Shown here: one piece after another, positions 1-8,192 of the stretch
Layout of the letters: each line of letters starts with the position of its first letter
Position numbering within the stretch: position 1 is the first letter of the stretch
The notes under the pieces: generated by a model
Databases searched by the model: none
What the model was told of the DNA's origin: nothing
The model's input: only the letters and a program-made list of their open reading frames with translations
Made by a program: the position numbers and the translations under genes
Assembly (NCBI RefSeq): GCF_046098205.1
Contig: NZ_JBJURJ010000024.1
Location: 1-64,000, forward strand
Reading direction: 5' to 3'
Origin: Paenibacillus_AR mesotrionivorans
GTDB lineage: Bacteria > Bacillota > Bacilli > Paenibacillales > NBRC-103111
Length of the DNA: 64,000 bases

Positions 1-632
1 CAGGTGACAACGTTCAAATTAACCCATATTTAGGAATATTGGATAATTCCATGTTAGGTTTGACGCATCGCTAGTGCGCTATTTGCCTTCATTATGCCCC
101 CTTCCGATTCTAACGGCGGCAGGAGCCGCTATTTTCCCTAAATCGGCCCCATCGGGCTGCTTTTGGCTTCAATAAGAGCGCTCACTTCCGTTAGAATTTG
201 AAAAGGCCGTATAACCGCCGAATAGGGGCGCTCACGTCCGTTACAAATCCAGGTGCCTCGCGCTACACACCTCAGCGCCTGAAACTATGGGATAACGAGG
301 TTTAGAGGTTTATATATAAGATAAACCATAGACTGCACCTAATCCAAGGCTAACCACGTCTCCGCAACCCTATGGCCAAAACCAGGGAGCTCGCCCAACC
401 CCCCTTAATTTGGCTGCGCCAATTTCGAAGCTTGAATAACCCATTCGGCCTATGGCCTGGACCGGGTTATTCAAAAGGCGCTACGATTTTTTGGCGATAA
501 GCAGGAAAAAGCAGGAGGAATGTAGAAATTTCCGAAGATACAAGTGCTGCTTGCCGATACAAAAGCCTGCGTCCCGCATGAGATACGGAGCAGATATGCG
601 TTGACCGCAGGTTAAAAAGGGGTTGTTGCCGG
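1..632. other. Non-coding left edge of window
   Basis: I find no convincing gene here. The stretch holds one complete 183-bp four-box element (61-243, listed separately) and an inverted repeat at 432-474 with arms TTGAATAACCC and GGGTTATTCAA, which has no T tract. Bases 481-620 are a purine-rich leader just before the GGDEF-EAL gene and include GCAGGAAAAAGCAGGAGG. I could not match this leader to a known riboswitch. Confidence 0.6.
61..243. repeat. 183-bp four-box palindromic element, locus A
   Basis: Four 22-bp boxes sit at 61-82, 111-132 (forward) and 172-193, 222-243 (reverse). Forward box 2 starts TAACGGCGGC and ends CCGCTAT. The reverse boxes end TTCCGTTA and GTCCGTTA. Forward box 1 is degenerate (starts TGACGC). 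Gaps between boxes are 28, 39 and 28 bases, exactly as at 5189, 16007, 24479 and 63817. Confidence 0.75.
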
Positions 633-2522
633 GTGCCGTCAGAGGAACAGTTGGGAAGAGAGAATAAACCGAAAAGCATGATTCCGCCGGTGCTGGTGGG
701 TTTGGCGGCCTGCGGAAGCTTGTTTGAGGTGATCCGCAGCCTGCAGCCGCCCCCCATGATCGTGTTCCTTTCATGCTGTGCGCTGCTGGTTCCCTGGCTG
801 CTGTATACCCATTTCAGCCATTCCGCCAACCTCGCCAAGGAGCGGGGGTTCGCCGCCGTGTACCGGGAGCTGATCGATCAGGTCAATGATGCCATTCTGG
901 TCATCAGCGCCAAAAGTCCCCACCGGATTCTGGAATGCAATCAGGCGGCTTCTGTTTGGCTGGGCTACAGCTATGATGAACTGCTCAACGTAGATGCAGA
1001 GAAGATAGCCGACGTGTCCCAGGTGGTGGAGCTGATGAAACGGAAGGTCACCCCCGGCAGTGCCCAGGCCGAATACCGGGAGATCCATTACCGTACCAAG
1101 GACGGGCGGCTGGTTCCGGCCGAGGTGAATATCCGGATGATCCGCCTGCAGGGGCAGCGGGCGCTGCTGGCCATCGGCCGGGATCTGACGGAGCGCAAGC
1201 GCATGGAGAACCGCATCCGCCATATGGCGTATTACGACGATCTGACCGGCTTGCCCAACCGCAGGCTGTTCCGGGAAAAGCTGGAGGAGGTTATGGTGGC
1301 CGCCCGCGCCCATAACGGAGGCGCCGCTGTGCTGTATCTGGATATTGACCGGTTCAAGCTGGTCAATGACAGCTTCGGTCATGATTACGGGGACATGCTG
1401 CTGATGCAGGTGGCGGAGCGTTTTGTACGCTGCATCGGCGATGAGGATTTTGTGGCCCGGACGGAAGGCGATGAGTTCGCCATGTTCTATGCCGGCATCA
1501 CCGCCAAGGAGCAGCTGGAGCAGCTGGCGGAGGGGATTTACCACTCATTGGAGCAGCCCTTCCAGATCGGGCAGTTTCAGATTCATATCACGGCCTCCAT
1601 CGGCATCGCCCACTATCTGGGGGAGCAGGGGGAGACGGCGGATCTGATGATGAAGTATGCCGATATTGCCTTGTCCCGGGCCAAGGAAACCGGGAAGAAC
1701 ACCCATCAGATATTTAACTCCGACATGAACAAAATCTCCCTGACCAAGCTGACGCTGGAAAGCGAGCTGCGGCATGCCATCCGCAACAACGAATTTATGC
1801 TGGTTTACCAGCCCCAGATTCATCTGGAGACCGGCTCCGTGGTGGGAATGGAAGCGCTTATCCGCTGGAATCATCCCCTGCGGGGGCTGGTGTCGCCGGG
1901 GGATTTTATCCCCATCGCTGAGGAAACGGGCCTGATTGTGCCCATCGGGGAATGGGTGCTTATGGAGGCATGCCGGCAGAACAAACAATGGCAGGATGTA
2001 GGACTCCCGGCTGTGCCCGTCTCCGTGAATTTGTCCATGCGCCAATTCCTCCAGCATGACCTCAAGGGCAAGATCCACGCTGTCCTGGAGGATACCCAGC
2101 TTCCGGCACGGTTTCTGGAGCTGGAGATTACGGAAAGCATGACCATGGATGTGGAGTTCGCCACCAGCTCCTTGCGGGAGCTGAAGAGTCTGGGCGTGCA
2201 GATCAGCATCGACGATTTTGGGACCGGCTACAGCTCGCTCCATTTCCTGAAGAAATTCCCCATCGACAAGCTCAAAATCGACCGTTCCTTTGTCCGGGAT
2301 GTGATGTGCGATCCCAATGATGCGGCGATTGTAGCGACGATTATCAGCATGACTCATCACCTGAACCTGCTGGTTATCGCCGAAGGGGTGGAAACCCGGG
2401 AGCAGATGCACTTTTTGCGGGATAACCAATGCAACCTGATTCAGGGCTATTGGTACAGCCCGCCTCTGCCTGCACAGGACATGCAGAACATCCTGAGGCA
2501 GTCCCACCCGCTTCCGGCGTAA
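633..2522 (+). CDS. Membrane-bound PAS-GGDEF-EAL c-di-GMP signalling protein
   Basis: This 629-residue protein has two N-terminal membrane segments (about 16-34 and 42-62), a PAS domain (about 70-190), a GGDEF domain (about 195-360) and an EAL domain (about 378-622). It is expected to make and/or break down cyclic di-GMP at the membrane. The GGDEF signature is degenerate, reading EGDEF at 278-282, although the upstream DIDRFKLVNDSFGH motif is intact. The EAL half keeps the usual catalytic residues: E in EALIRW (407), N in SVNLS, E in EITES, the DD of DDFGTGYSS (about 527), K in KIDRSF, E in AEGVE and Q in QGYWYS. Phosphodiesterase activity is therefore the safer call. Start is GTG at 633, with AAGGGG upstream; an ATG at 678 is an alternative. 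Confidence 0.9.
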   Translation: MPSEEQLGRENKPKSMIPPVLVGLAACGSLFEVIRSLQPPPMIVFLSCCALLVPWLLYTHFSHSANLAKERGFAAVYRELIDQVNDAILVISAKSPHRILECNQAASVWLGYSYDELLNVDAEKIADVSQVVELMKRKVTPGSAQAEYREIHYRTKDGRLVPAEVNIRMIRLQGQRALLAIGRDLTERKRMENRIRHMAYYDDLTGLPNRRLFREKLEEVMVAARAHNGGAAVLYLDIDRFKLVNDSFGHDYGDMLLMQVAERFVRCIGDEDFVARTEGDEFAMFYAGITAKEQLEQLAEGIYHSLEQPFQIGQFQIHITASIGIAHYLGEQGETADLMMKYADIALSRAKETGKNTHQIFNSDMNKISLTKLTLESELRHAIRNNEFMLVYQPQIHLETGSVVGMEALIRWNHPLRGLVSPGDFIPIAEETGLIVPIGEWVLMEACRQNKQWQDVGLPAVPVSVNLSMRQFLQHDLKGKIHAVLEDTQLPARFLELEITESMTMDVEFATSSLRELKSLGVQISIDDFGTGYSSLHFLKKFPIDKLKIDRSFVRDVMCDPNDAAIVATIISMTHHLNLLVIAEGVETREQMHFLRDNQCNLIQGYWYSPPLPAQDMQNILRQSHPLPA

Positions 2523-2690
2523 GCCATCACTGCTCCCCTTCGTGCTGCTGCCACTCCCCGGATAACCGCCTGTTTTGGCGCCCAGACCTCAAGTTGCCAC
2601 CAAATGTTCATTGACGGGAGGGGCAGGTAGGTCTACATTAGGGAGGTATGGAAACACATACCTTACTATTTGGAGAGAGTTGGCGCGTAC

Positions 2691-4472
2691 ATGAACATCA
2701 GATGGTCAGGAAGATATGCCGGTTATAACACCAATGCCTTACGCAAGGACGTGATATCGGGCCTGATTGTGGGAATTATCGCCATCCCTCTGGGGATGGC
2801 TTTTGCTATTGCATCGGGAGTTAAGCCGGAATACGGCATTTACACCACAGTGGTGGCGGGGATACTGATTTCCCTGCTGGGCGGCTCGCGCTTTCAGATC
2901 GGGGGGCCTACGGGAGCCTTTATTCCGATTCTGTTCGCCATTGTAATGGAATACGGGTACGATAACCTGCTGGTGGCCGGGTTTATGGCGGGTGTACTGC
3001 TGTTATTGATGGGGGTACTCCGTTTGGGCGCCCTTATGAAATTTATCCCGCGTTCCGTAACCATCGGCTTTACCGCCGGGATCGCGGTGACGATTTTTGC
3101 CGGCCAGATCGCCAGCTTCCTCGGGCTGAAGGACGTGGCCAAGCATGAGCATTTTATCGATAATATGAAAGAAATCGGCCTGCGTCTGCCCAGCTGGAAT
3201 CCGGCGGCGGTTGTGGTGGCAGGTGTCTGCCTGGCTGCGATTTTGCTGACTCCCCGGTTTTTTCCCAAGGTGCCGGGTTCTCTGGTTGGCCTTATGTTGT
3301 CTACAGTAGCCGGTGTCCTGTTCTTCAGCGGGGATGTGGCGACCATCGGCTCCACCTACGGATCGATTCCCAGCTCATTGCCGGCATTGAAGCTGCCGGA
3401 TTTCAGCCTGGATAACATGCTGAGCCTGTGGAAGCCTGCCTTAATTATCGCCATGCTGGGCGGCATTGAATCCCTGCTCTCCGCCGTGGTGGCGGACGGT
3501 ATGGGCGGCGACCGGCATAACAGCAACCGGGAGTTGATCGGACAGGGCATTGCCAATATGGTGACACCTCTATTCGGTGGCATTCCCGCAACCGGAGCGA
3601 TTGCCCGGACTGCTACCAATATCCGAAACGGCGCTGTTTCACCTTTATCGGGGGTGTTCCACGGCTTGACGGTGCTGCTGGTCCTGGTGCTGTTCGCCCC
3701 GTATGCCTCGCATATTCCCTTGGCCAGCATGGCTCCTGTGCTGATGGTGGTGGCGTGGAACATGAGTGAGCGCAAGGAATTCGCCCATGTGCTGCGGACC
3801 AGAACCGGAGATTCTCTGGTGCTGGTTATTACCTTCCTGCTGACGGTGTTTACGGATCTGACCCTGGCGGTGGAAATTGGTCTGGCCCTGGCTGCCATTC
3901 TTTTCGTGAAGCGGATGAGTGAGCTCTTGACGGTGGCCAAGGTGCTGCCCGATATGGATAATAAATTTTCCAAGGTACGGCCTCATGTGGTGACGGATTC
4001 CCATGACTGCCCGCAGATCAGCATGTTTACTGTGGAGGGAGCGCTGTTCTTCGGTGCGGCCAAGCATTTTGAGAACACGATTATGCAGACCATGCACCGC
4101 AAGCCCAAGGTGATGATTCTGCTGATGAAAAAGGTTCCTTTTATGGATATCACGGGGGAACGGAATCTGTCCGCATTGGTCCGGTACGTCTCCGCTTCCG
4201 GAGGAACGGTGCTGATCTCGGGCATCCAGAAGCAGCCTCTGGACATGATGGCCAATACCGGCCTGCTTGCCAAGCTGGGGGAGCAGCAGCTGTTCGAGCA
4301 TACCGGAGATGCCATTGATTATGCCTTGACCCGGCTGGACATGGGCCGTTGCGCCGGCTGCAAGCATTTTGCCTTCCGGGAATGTGCTGAATTTTCGGGT
4401 GTTCCGGCAGTACAGCCAGGCTTCGCAGCCAAAGCCGCCGCGGCGAAGAAGAAGGTTAATCTGGGCGTGTAA
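2691..4472 (+). CDS. SulP-family anion permease with C-terminal STAS domain
   Basis: The roughly 593-residue protein opens with a SulP transporter core of many hydrophobic helices, including the motifs GLIVGIIAIPLGMAFAIASG and GGPTGAFIPI. A STAS domain follows (about 430-550) with the DITG loop that aligns with the SpoIIAA phosphorylation-site region. The family moves sulfate, bicarbonate or other anions; the substrate cannot be read from sequence. The tail carries a cysteine cluster, CAGCKHFAFREC, which could bind a metal. I chose ATG 2691, preceded by GGAGAG at about 2672, over an in-frame TTG at 2670. A small hairpin (GGTATG/CATACC) lies at about 2645-2662, just upstream. Confidence 0.9.
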   Translation: MNIRWSGRYAGYNTNALRKDVISGLIVGIIAIPLGMAFAIASGVKPEYGIYTTVVAGILISLLGGSRFQIGGPTGAFIPILFAIVMEYGYDNLLVAGFMAGVLLLLMGVLRLGALMKFIPRSVTIGFTAGIAVTIFAGQIASFLGLKDVAKHEHFIDNMKEIGLRLPSWNPAAVVVAGVCLAAILLTPRFFPKVPGSLVGLMLSTVAGVLFFSGDVATIGSTYGSIPSSLPALKLPDFSLDNMLSLWKPALIIAMLGGIESLLSAVVADGMGGDRHNSNRELIGQGIANMVTPLFGGIPATGAIARTATNIRNGAVSPLSGVFHGLTVLLVLVLFAPYASHIPLASMAPVLMVVAWNMSERKEFAHVLRTRTGDSLVLVITFLLTVFTDLTLAVEIGLALAAILFVKRMSELLTVAKVLPDMDNKFSKVRPHVVTDSHDCPQISMFTVEGALFFGAAKHFENTIMQTMHRKPKVMILLMKKVPFMDITGERNLSALVRYVSASGGTVLISGIQKQPLDMMANTGLLAKLGEQQLFEHTGDAIDYALTRLDMGRCAGCKHFAFRECAEFSGVPAVQPGFAAKAAAAKKKVNLGV

Positions 4473-4540
4473 AGCACCACCTGCAGCTTTTCCGCATATG
4501 GATAAAGGAGATCTTGCGGAAAAAGGGGTGCATGGCATTG

Positions 4541-4843
4541 ATGCAGATGGTTCCAATTCCAGTTGAAGAGGGGAAAATCGCCATAGGTGTGGAGGTCAAG
4601 CTGCCCAAAACCACCTTATTGGCCGTAGCTACGGACAAAGGCTACATCATGTGCGGAGCGTTGGATGTGGGGCTGCTGAATGACCAACTGGCGGACCGGA
4701 GGATCATTGCAGGCAGAGCGGTAGGGGTGCGGACGCTGGAGCAGCTGCTGGCAGCACCGATGGAGTCCGTCACGCATGAGGCCAAGGCATTGGGTATTGA
4801 GCCGGGCATGAGCGGTCTTGAGGCCATCAAGCGAATGTTCTGA
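4541..4843 (+). CDS. YunC-like DUF1805 protein
   Basis: This small protein of about 100 residues carries the strongly conserved core GYIMCGALDVGLLN followed by AGRAVGVRT, diagnostic of the YunC/DUF1805 family of Bacillus. Its molecular function is not known to me. Several in-frame starts exist (TTG 4514, ATG 4532, ATG 4541). I prefer ATG 4541 because AAGGGG at 4523-4528 is well spaced to it, but 4532 is possible. It is the last gene before a strong terminator and is likely cotranscribed with or just after the SulP gene (gap about 70 bases). In B. subtilis yunC adjoins yunD; here a YunD-like gene is 35 kb away. Confidence 0.85.
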   Translation: MQMVPIPVEEGKIAIGVEVKLPKTTLLAVATDKGYIMCGALDVGLLNDQLADRRIIAGRAVGVRTLEQLLAAPMESVTHEAKALGIEPGMSGLEAIKRMF

Positions 4844-4918
4844 CTTGGCCCCCAAACGGATATGATGCTTCGAAGCAAAAGACATAACTAAACGGGGCTC
4901 TACAACAAGCACCGAAAT

Positions 4919-4964
4919 AAAAAGGTTGGGCAGAAAAACCTGCGTTTTTCTGCCCAACCTTTTT
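4919..4964 (+). terminator. Strong rho-independent terminator after YunC-like gene
   Basis: A perfect 21-bp stem (arms begin AAAAAGGTTGGGCAG and GTTTTTCTGCCC) encloses a CTGC loop and ends in a T run. The symmetry means it could also stop transcription on the minus strand. Confidence 0.9.
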
Positions 4965-5188
4965 GTGGCTTCCCTTAACAACCCGAAATTCAGATTCAAT
5001 GGTGAAAGTGGACGGCGATGCCGCCCTTCGTCTTACACCCCCGCCCAACGTTGAAGGTGTGAACCTGCAGGAGAAAATCAGCTAAAGTGGCAGGGATGCA
5101 TACATGTAAACGAAAGTACCTCACCTGCATTCGTACGCGTATTCGGCATTTTCGTTTCTGGTAATGGGTGCAAGGACGTGAGGGATTC

Positions 5189-5371
5189 TAACGGAACAGA
5201 GCGACTCTTAGACGGCAAAAATGACCTCTGTGGTTTTTTAACGGAGCTCTCCGACCCTTAGCGGGATCATAATGGAGGAAAAGTAGACAAAATTGGCTCT
5301 AACGGTCGCTGAGTGCCGTTACATTTTAAATTCGCCGGATTGTGCTGGCTAAGAGTCGTTGAGTTCCGTTA
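5189..5371. repeat. 183-bp four-box palindromic element, locus B
   Basis: Forward boxes are at 5189-5210 (TAACGGAACAG...CTCTTA) and 5239-5260 (TAACGGAGCTC...CCCTTA). Reverse boxes are at 5300-5321 (ending GTGCCGTTA) and 5350-5371 (TAAGAGTCG...TTCCGTTA). Box starts are 50, 61 and 50 bases apart. The outer boxes are reverse complements at 19 of 22 positions and the inner pair at about 17 of 22. The element sits between convergent genes. Confidence 0.85.
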
Positions 5372-5666
5372 CAGCCTCGCCGTGCGCGTCGCCGTCGTAT
5401 TGCCCCATCGCGTCGCCCCATCGAGTCACCGTCCATAGCCGCCCTCCACAGTCCAGACACCAAACAAGGGCTGTCCAATCCGTCACACGGGATTCATACC
5501 GATTCGTCGAGAAACACTCTCTCCCGGAAAAGAGCTGAAGGTTTTCCTGCGGAAAATCCCCAGCCCTTCCCTTCCCGGTTTCTCCTGCCGAATCGGCTTT
5601 CCCCTTGAAGGAATTTGACAGCCCCGTTTGCGAACATACAGTGTAGCCACATGCTCATGAAAGAGA
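5372..5666. other. Non-coding stretch, nothing assigned
   Basis: No ORF with a ribosome site is visible. The sequence contains short imperfect repeats around CCCCATCG.GTC at 5402-5428 and an inverted repeat near 5540-5562 (GGTTTTCC/GGAAAATCC). I cannot assign a role to either. Confidence 0.4.
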
Positions 5667-6356
5667 TTATAAGGTGGTTTTACGCAGAAGGCTAAAGGAT
5701 AAGCCGATGTAGACTACCGTAACCAGGGCAAACAGAGAGATGATGCGAATGGCGCCCAGATCGACGATAGCCTTCAGAATATCCGCCCACCATCCGTTGT
5801 AGGTGGCCAACAGCGTAAATACGGTGAAGACAATGAACAGTAATCCCAGAATGACGGTGGCCTTGGTGCCGCCCATTTTTCGGTAGAGGCAGCTGACAAG
5901 AAACCCGCTGAAGAACAAATGCATGATCAGGGAGAAGTAGAACCACAGCTCACTCATAAAGCCATGATCGCTGATAAAATACAGCCGGAAGAAGTAGAAG
6001 CTTTGGAACCAGCCTCCGATTTGGCCTTCAATGGCCGACATAATGACGATGATTAAAGCGGACACCAGCCCGGCTGCCCCGGCTACGGCAACTGTTCCCC
6101 AGAAATAATCGGTCCGGCGGACGCTCAGCCCAAGTGCAAAGGGGAAGGTCTGATGCAGGATGATCAACCCGATGATCATAAAGTAGATGAAGATGGAGGC
6201 CATACCGCCTGTGCTCACCGTGCTGTCTCCGTCATGAATGGCACCGGTGGTTAACAGGTTGATCAGAAAATTGCCGCCCACAATGATCCAGGGCAAGTAC
6301 AACCAGGAAAACAGGTCTTTGCTTTGCATGCGTATTACACTCAGAGTGCGGTTCAT
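5667..6356 (-). CDS. ABC transporter permease
   Basis: A 229-residue protein with about six hydrophobic segments and no soluble domain, encoded directly downstream of and overlapping the ATP-binding gene (ATGA overlap at 6353-6356). It is the membrane half of the ABC system and ends at 5667 without an obvious terminator. Its sequence alone does not name the substrate. In GntR/YtrA-type operons such transporters are usually induced by cell-envelope-active compounds; applying that here is inference from gene order. Confidence 0.85.
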   Translation of the reverse strand: MNRTLSVIRMQSKDLFSWLYLPWIIVGGNFLINLLTTGAIHDGDSTVSTGGMASIFIYFMIIGLIILHQTFPFALGLSVRRTDYFWGTVAVAGAAGLVSALIIVIMSAIEGQIGGWFQSFYFFRLYFISDHGFMSELWFYFSLIMHLFFSGFLVSCLYRKMGGTKATVILGLLFIVFTVFTLLATYNGWWADILKAIVDLGAIRIISLFALVTVVYIGLSFSLLRKTTL

Positions 6357-7252
6357 TTGGAAGCAGCTCCTTTCGGGGCGGTTTTGTTCTCTTGGGTCAA
6401 ATGGATAATCAGCTGCTGCAGGGACACCGGCGTCAGCTCCAGCCCCTGGTCCGCCGCCAGCTTCCGGTCGGAGGTGCTTATGCTGCCCATAACCGTAGCC
6501 GTAGCCAGCGCTCCCAGGGAATCGCGGCTCAGCACTTGTCTGCCATGGATAAAATCATCCAGAACGGAAGCGCGTCCGGCAATGCTGAAGGCTCTGCCGC
6601 GGAGCTGCTCTGCATCCTCATTCAGAATAATTCTGCCCTGGTCGATCAGGAACACATGCTCCAGCATCTGGCTGACCTCATCAATCAGATGGGTGGACAG
6701 CACAACCGTGCGGGGATGCTCCGTGAAATCCTCCAGCAGCCGGTTATAGAACAAATTCCGGGCAACGGCGTCCAGCCCCAGATACGGCTCGTCAAAAATC
6801 GTCAGCGGTGCCCGGCTGGCCAGCCCGATAATGATTCCCACCGAGGAGAGCATCCCCCGGGAGAGCTTCTTAATCCGGCGCTTCAGGGGAAGCTGGAAAT
6901 CCTCAATCAAGGAATATGCATAGTCCCGGTCCCAATTGGGATGGAACATCTCTGCCACATCCAGCGCATCCTTGACCTGATAGCTGTCGGGATACTTCTG
7001 GCTTTCCTTGACAAAGGAGATCCGGCTGAGGACGTTGTTGTTCTCATATGGCTCCTCCCCGAATACATGCAGGCTGCCGGAGCTGGGAAACAGCTGGCTG
7101 GTGATCATATGCATGATGGTGGTTTTGCCGGCGCCGTTGCGGCCCAGCAATCCGTATATCTTCCCTTCCTCCAGGGAAATGCTGACATTGTCCACAGCCG
7201 TAAAGTCACCGTAGTGTTTGGTCAGCCCTTTGGTTTCCAGAATCAGACTCAT
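6353..7252 (-). CDS. ABC transporter ATP-binding protein (YtrB-like)
   Basis: This 299-residue ATPase has Walker A GRNGAGKTT at about 37-45, an ABC signature LSRGM, and Walker B LTIFDEPYLGLD. It powers the permease encoded next to it. The C-terminal 80 residues resemble the accessory region of YtrB/BcrA-type exporters. Start ATG at 7252 has AGGGGAG eight bases upstream. The gene overlaps the GntR gene at 7249-7252 by an ATGA junction, so the three genes form one translationally coupled operon. Confidence 0.92.
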   Translation of the reverse strand: MSLILETKGLTKHYGDFTAVDNVSISLEEGKIYGLLGRNGAGKTTIMHMITSQLFPSSGSLHVFGEEPYENNNVLSRISFVKESQKYPDSYQVKDALDVAEMFHPNWDRDYAYSLIEDFQLPLKRRIKKLSRGMLSSVGIIIGLASRAPLTIFDEPYLGLDAVARNLFYNRLLEDFTEHPRTVVLSTHLIDEVSQMLEHVFLIDQGRIILNEDAEQLRGRAFSIAGRASVLDDFIHGRQVLSRDSLGALATATVMGSISTSDRKLAADQGLELTPVSLQQLIIHLTQENKTAPKGAASK

Positions 7253-7611
7253 CGTTTGTTCTCCCCTCTGCGTATCATATCCGCCAGTTCCCCGGCCGTA
7301 ATGCCCAGCCGCTCCGCTTCCCGCATCATGGTGACCACGAACTGCTCATAGAACTGCTCCTGGCGCTTCTTGCGCACCTGCTCCCGTGCGGTTCCCGCCA
7401 CAAACATGCCGATCCCCCGTTTCTTGTACAGAATCCCCTGATCCACCAGCAGATTGACTCCCTTGGCGGCCGTTGCCGGATTGATATGGTAAAAGGCTGC
7501 AAACTGGTTGGTGGAAGGCACTTGGGATTCCTCAGGCAGAAGACCCTCCAGAATGTCATCTTCGATGCGTTCGGCAATCTGCAGGAAGATGGGCTTGCTG
7601 TCATCAATCAT
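7249..7611 (-). CDS. GntR-family transcriptional regulator (YtrA-like)
   Basis: A 120-residue protein with an N-terminal winged helix of GntR type, including SQVPSTNQFAAFYHINPATA and GILYKKRGIGMFV. It has only a short C-terminal tail of about 40 residues, the layout of the YtrA subfamily. Such regulators repress their own operon, here the ABC ATPase and permease. The promoter just upstream overlaps repeated GTTATAT sequence, a plausible operator. An effector cannot be inferred. Confidence 0.9.
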   Translation of the reverse strand: MIDDSKPIFLQIAERIEDDILEGLLPEESQVPSTNQFAAFYHINPATAAKGVNLLVDQGILYKKRGIGMFVAGTAREQVRKKRQEQFYEQFVVTMMREAERLGITAGELADMIRRGENKR

Positions 7612-7657
7612 GCCTTCACATCCTCGTTACTTAATTGGTTCATTACTCATATAACTA

Positions 7658-7686
7658 ACTATATAACCAACGATCCTGATTGTCAA
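7658..7686 (-). promoter_or_regulatory. Sigma-A promoter of the GntR/ABC operon with GTTATAT repeats
   Basis: Read on the minus strand: -35 TTGACA (7681-7686), a 17-base spacer and -10 TATAGT (7658-7663). The -10 region lies within two copies of GTTATAT (GGTTATATAGTTAGTTATATG), which would suit a GntR-family repressor. Confidence 0.75.
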
Positions 7687-7843
7687 GAACGGTATTCAAA
7701 AATCCTTCATGGCCTTATAGGTACCGGAGTTTGGAACGGGCTGCCCGTGTGTGGGTCAATCCGTTCAGTGTTCAATGCGGATTGGATGTTGAAAAGGTAA
7801 CGCGGCGTAGCTTGGCCGAACTTGGCTTAACGTGGCTTGTGTA

Positions 7844-8027
7844 AGCGGCAGGCAATGTCTGCTATTTAGTGCAGAAAGCCGAATTTGCCGAAATAACGAC
7901 GGAAAATGTCTGCTATAGCTTATAAGAAGCGGTGAAAGGGGGTGTTTTGGAGGAATAACAGACATTTTATGTCGTTATCTTGATAAAAAAGTTCATTCGC
8001 CGCTTTAAGCAGACATTTGTTGTCCGC
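7844..8027. repeat. 184-bp four-box palindromic element, locus C
   Basis: Forward boxes are at 7844-7865 and 7895-7916, both ending AATGTCTGCTAT. Reverse boxes are at 7955-7976 and 8006-8027 and contain CAGACATTT. The forward pair and the reverse pair are each 51 bases apart, one more than elsewhere. Inner boxes are complementary at about 19 of 22 positions; the outer pair shares GCGG and AATGTCTGC, with one offset. Confidence 0.8.
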
Positions 8028-8128
8028 TATCATCCCTGCCTGCTTATGGAGCAAAGAGCGCCGCAGCCGTCTCTCCCCAACGGAACCTGAAGGCCCCGGC
8101 GAGCCGTACATAACCTCCCGTGGGATTG

Positions 8129-8164
8129 CAAAAAAGCCACCGGCGCCTATAGGCACCGGTGGCT
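8129..8164 (-). terminator. Terminator of uxaC
   Basis: On the minus strand the stem AAGCCACCGG...CCGGTGGCTT is followed by a T6 run, starting about 28 bases after the uxaC stop codon. Confidence 0.9.
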
Positions 8165-8192
8165 TGAATCAAGCAGCCCGTGTAAAAATGGA

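Noticed and set aside
61..243. CRISPR array interpretation of the regularly spaced 22-bp boxes.
   Set aside because: There are only four boxes per locus, half of them inverted, with 28- and 39-base gaps and no cas genes. This does not fit direct-repeat CRISPR architecture.
480..632. Possible c-di-GMP or other riboswitch before the GGDEF-EAL gene.
   Set aside because: I could not find the conserved core or tetraloop/receptor sequences of c-di-GMP-I or -II aptamers, and no terminator hairpin with T tract follows.
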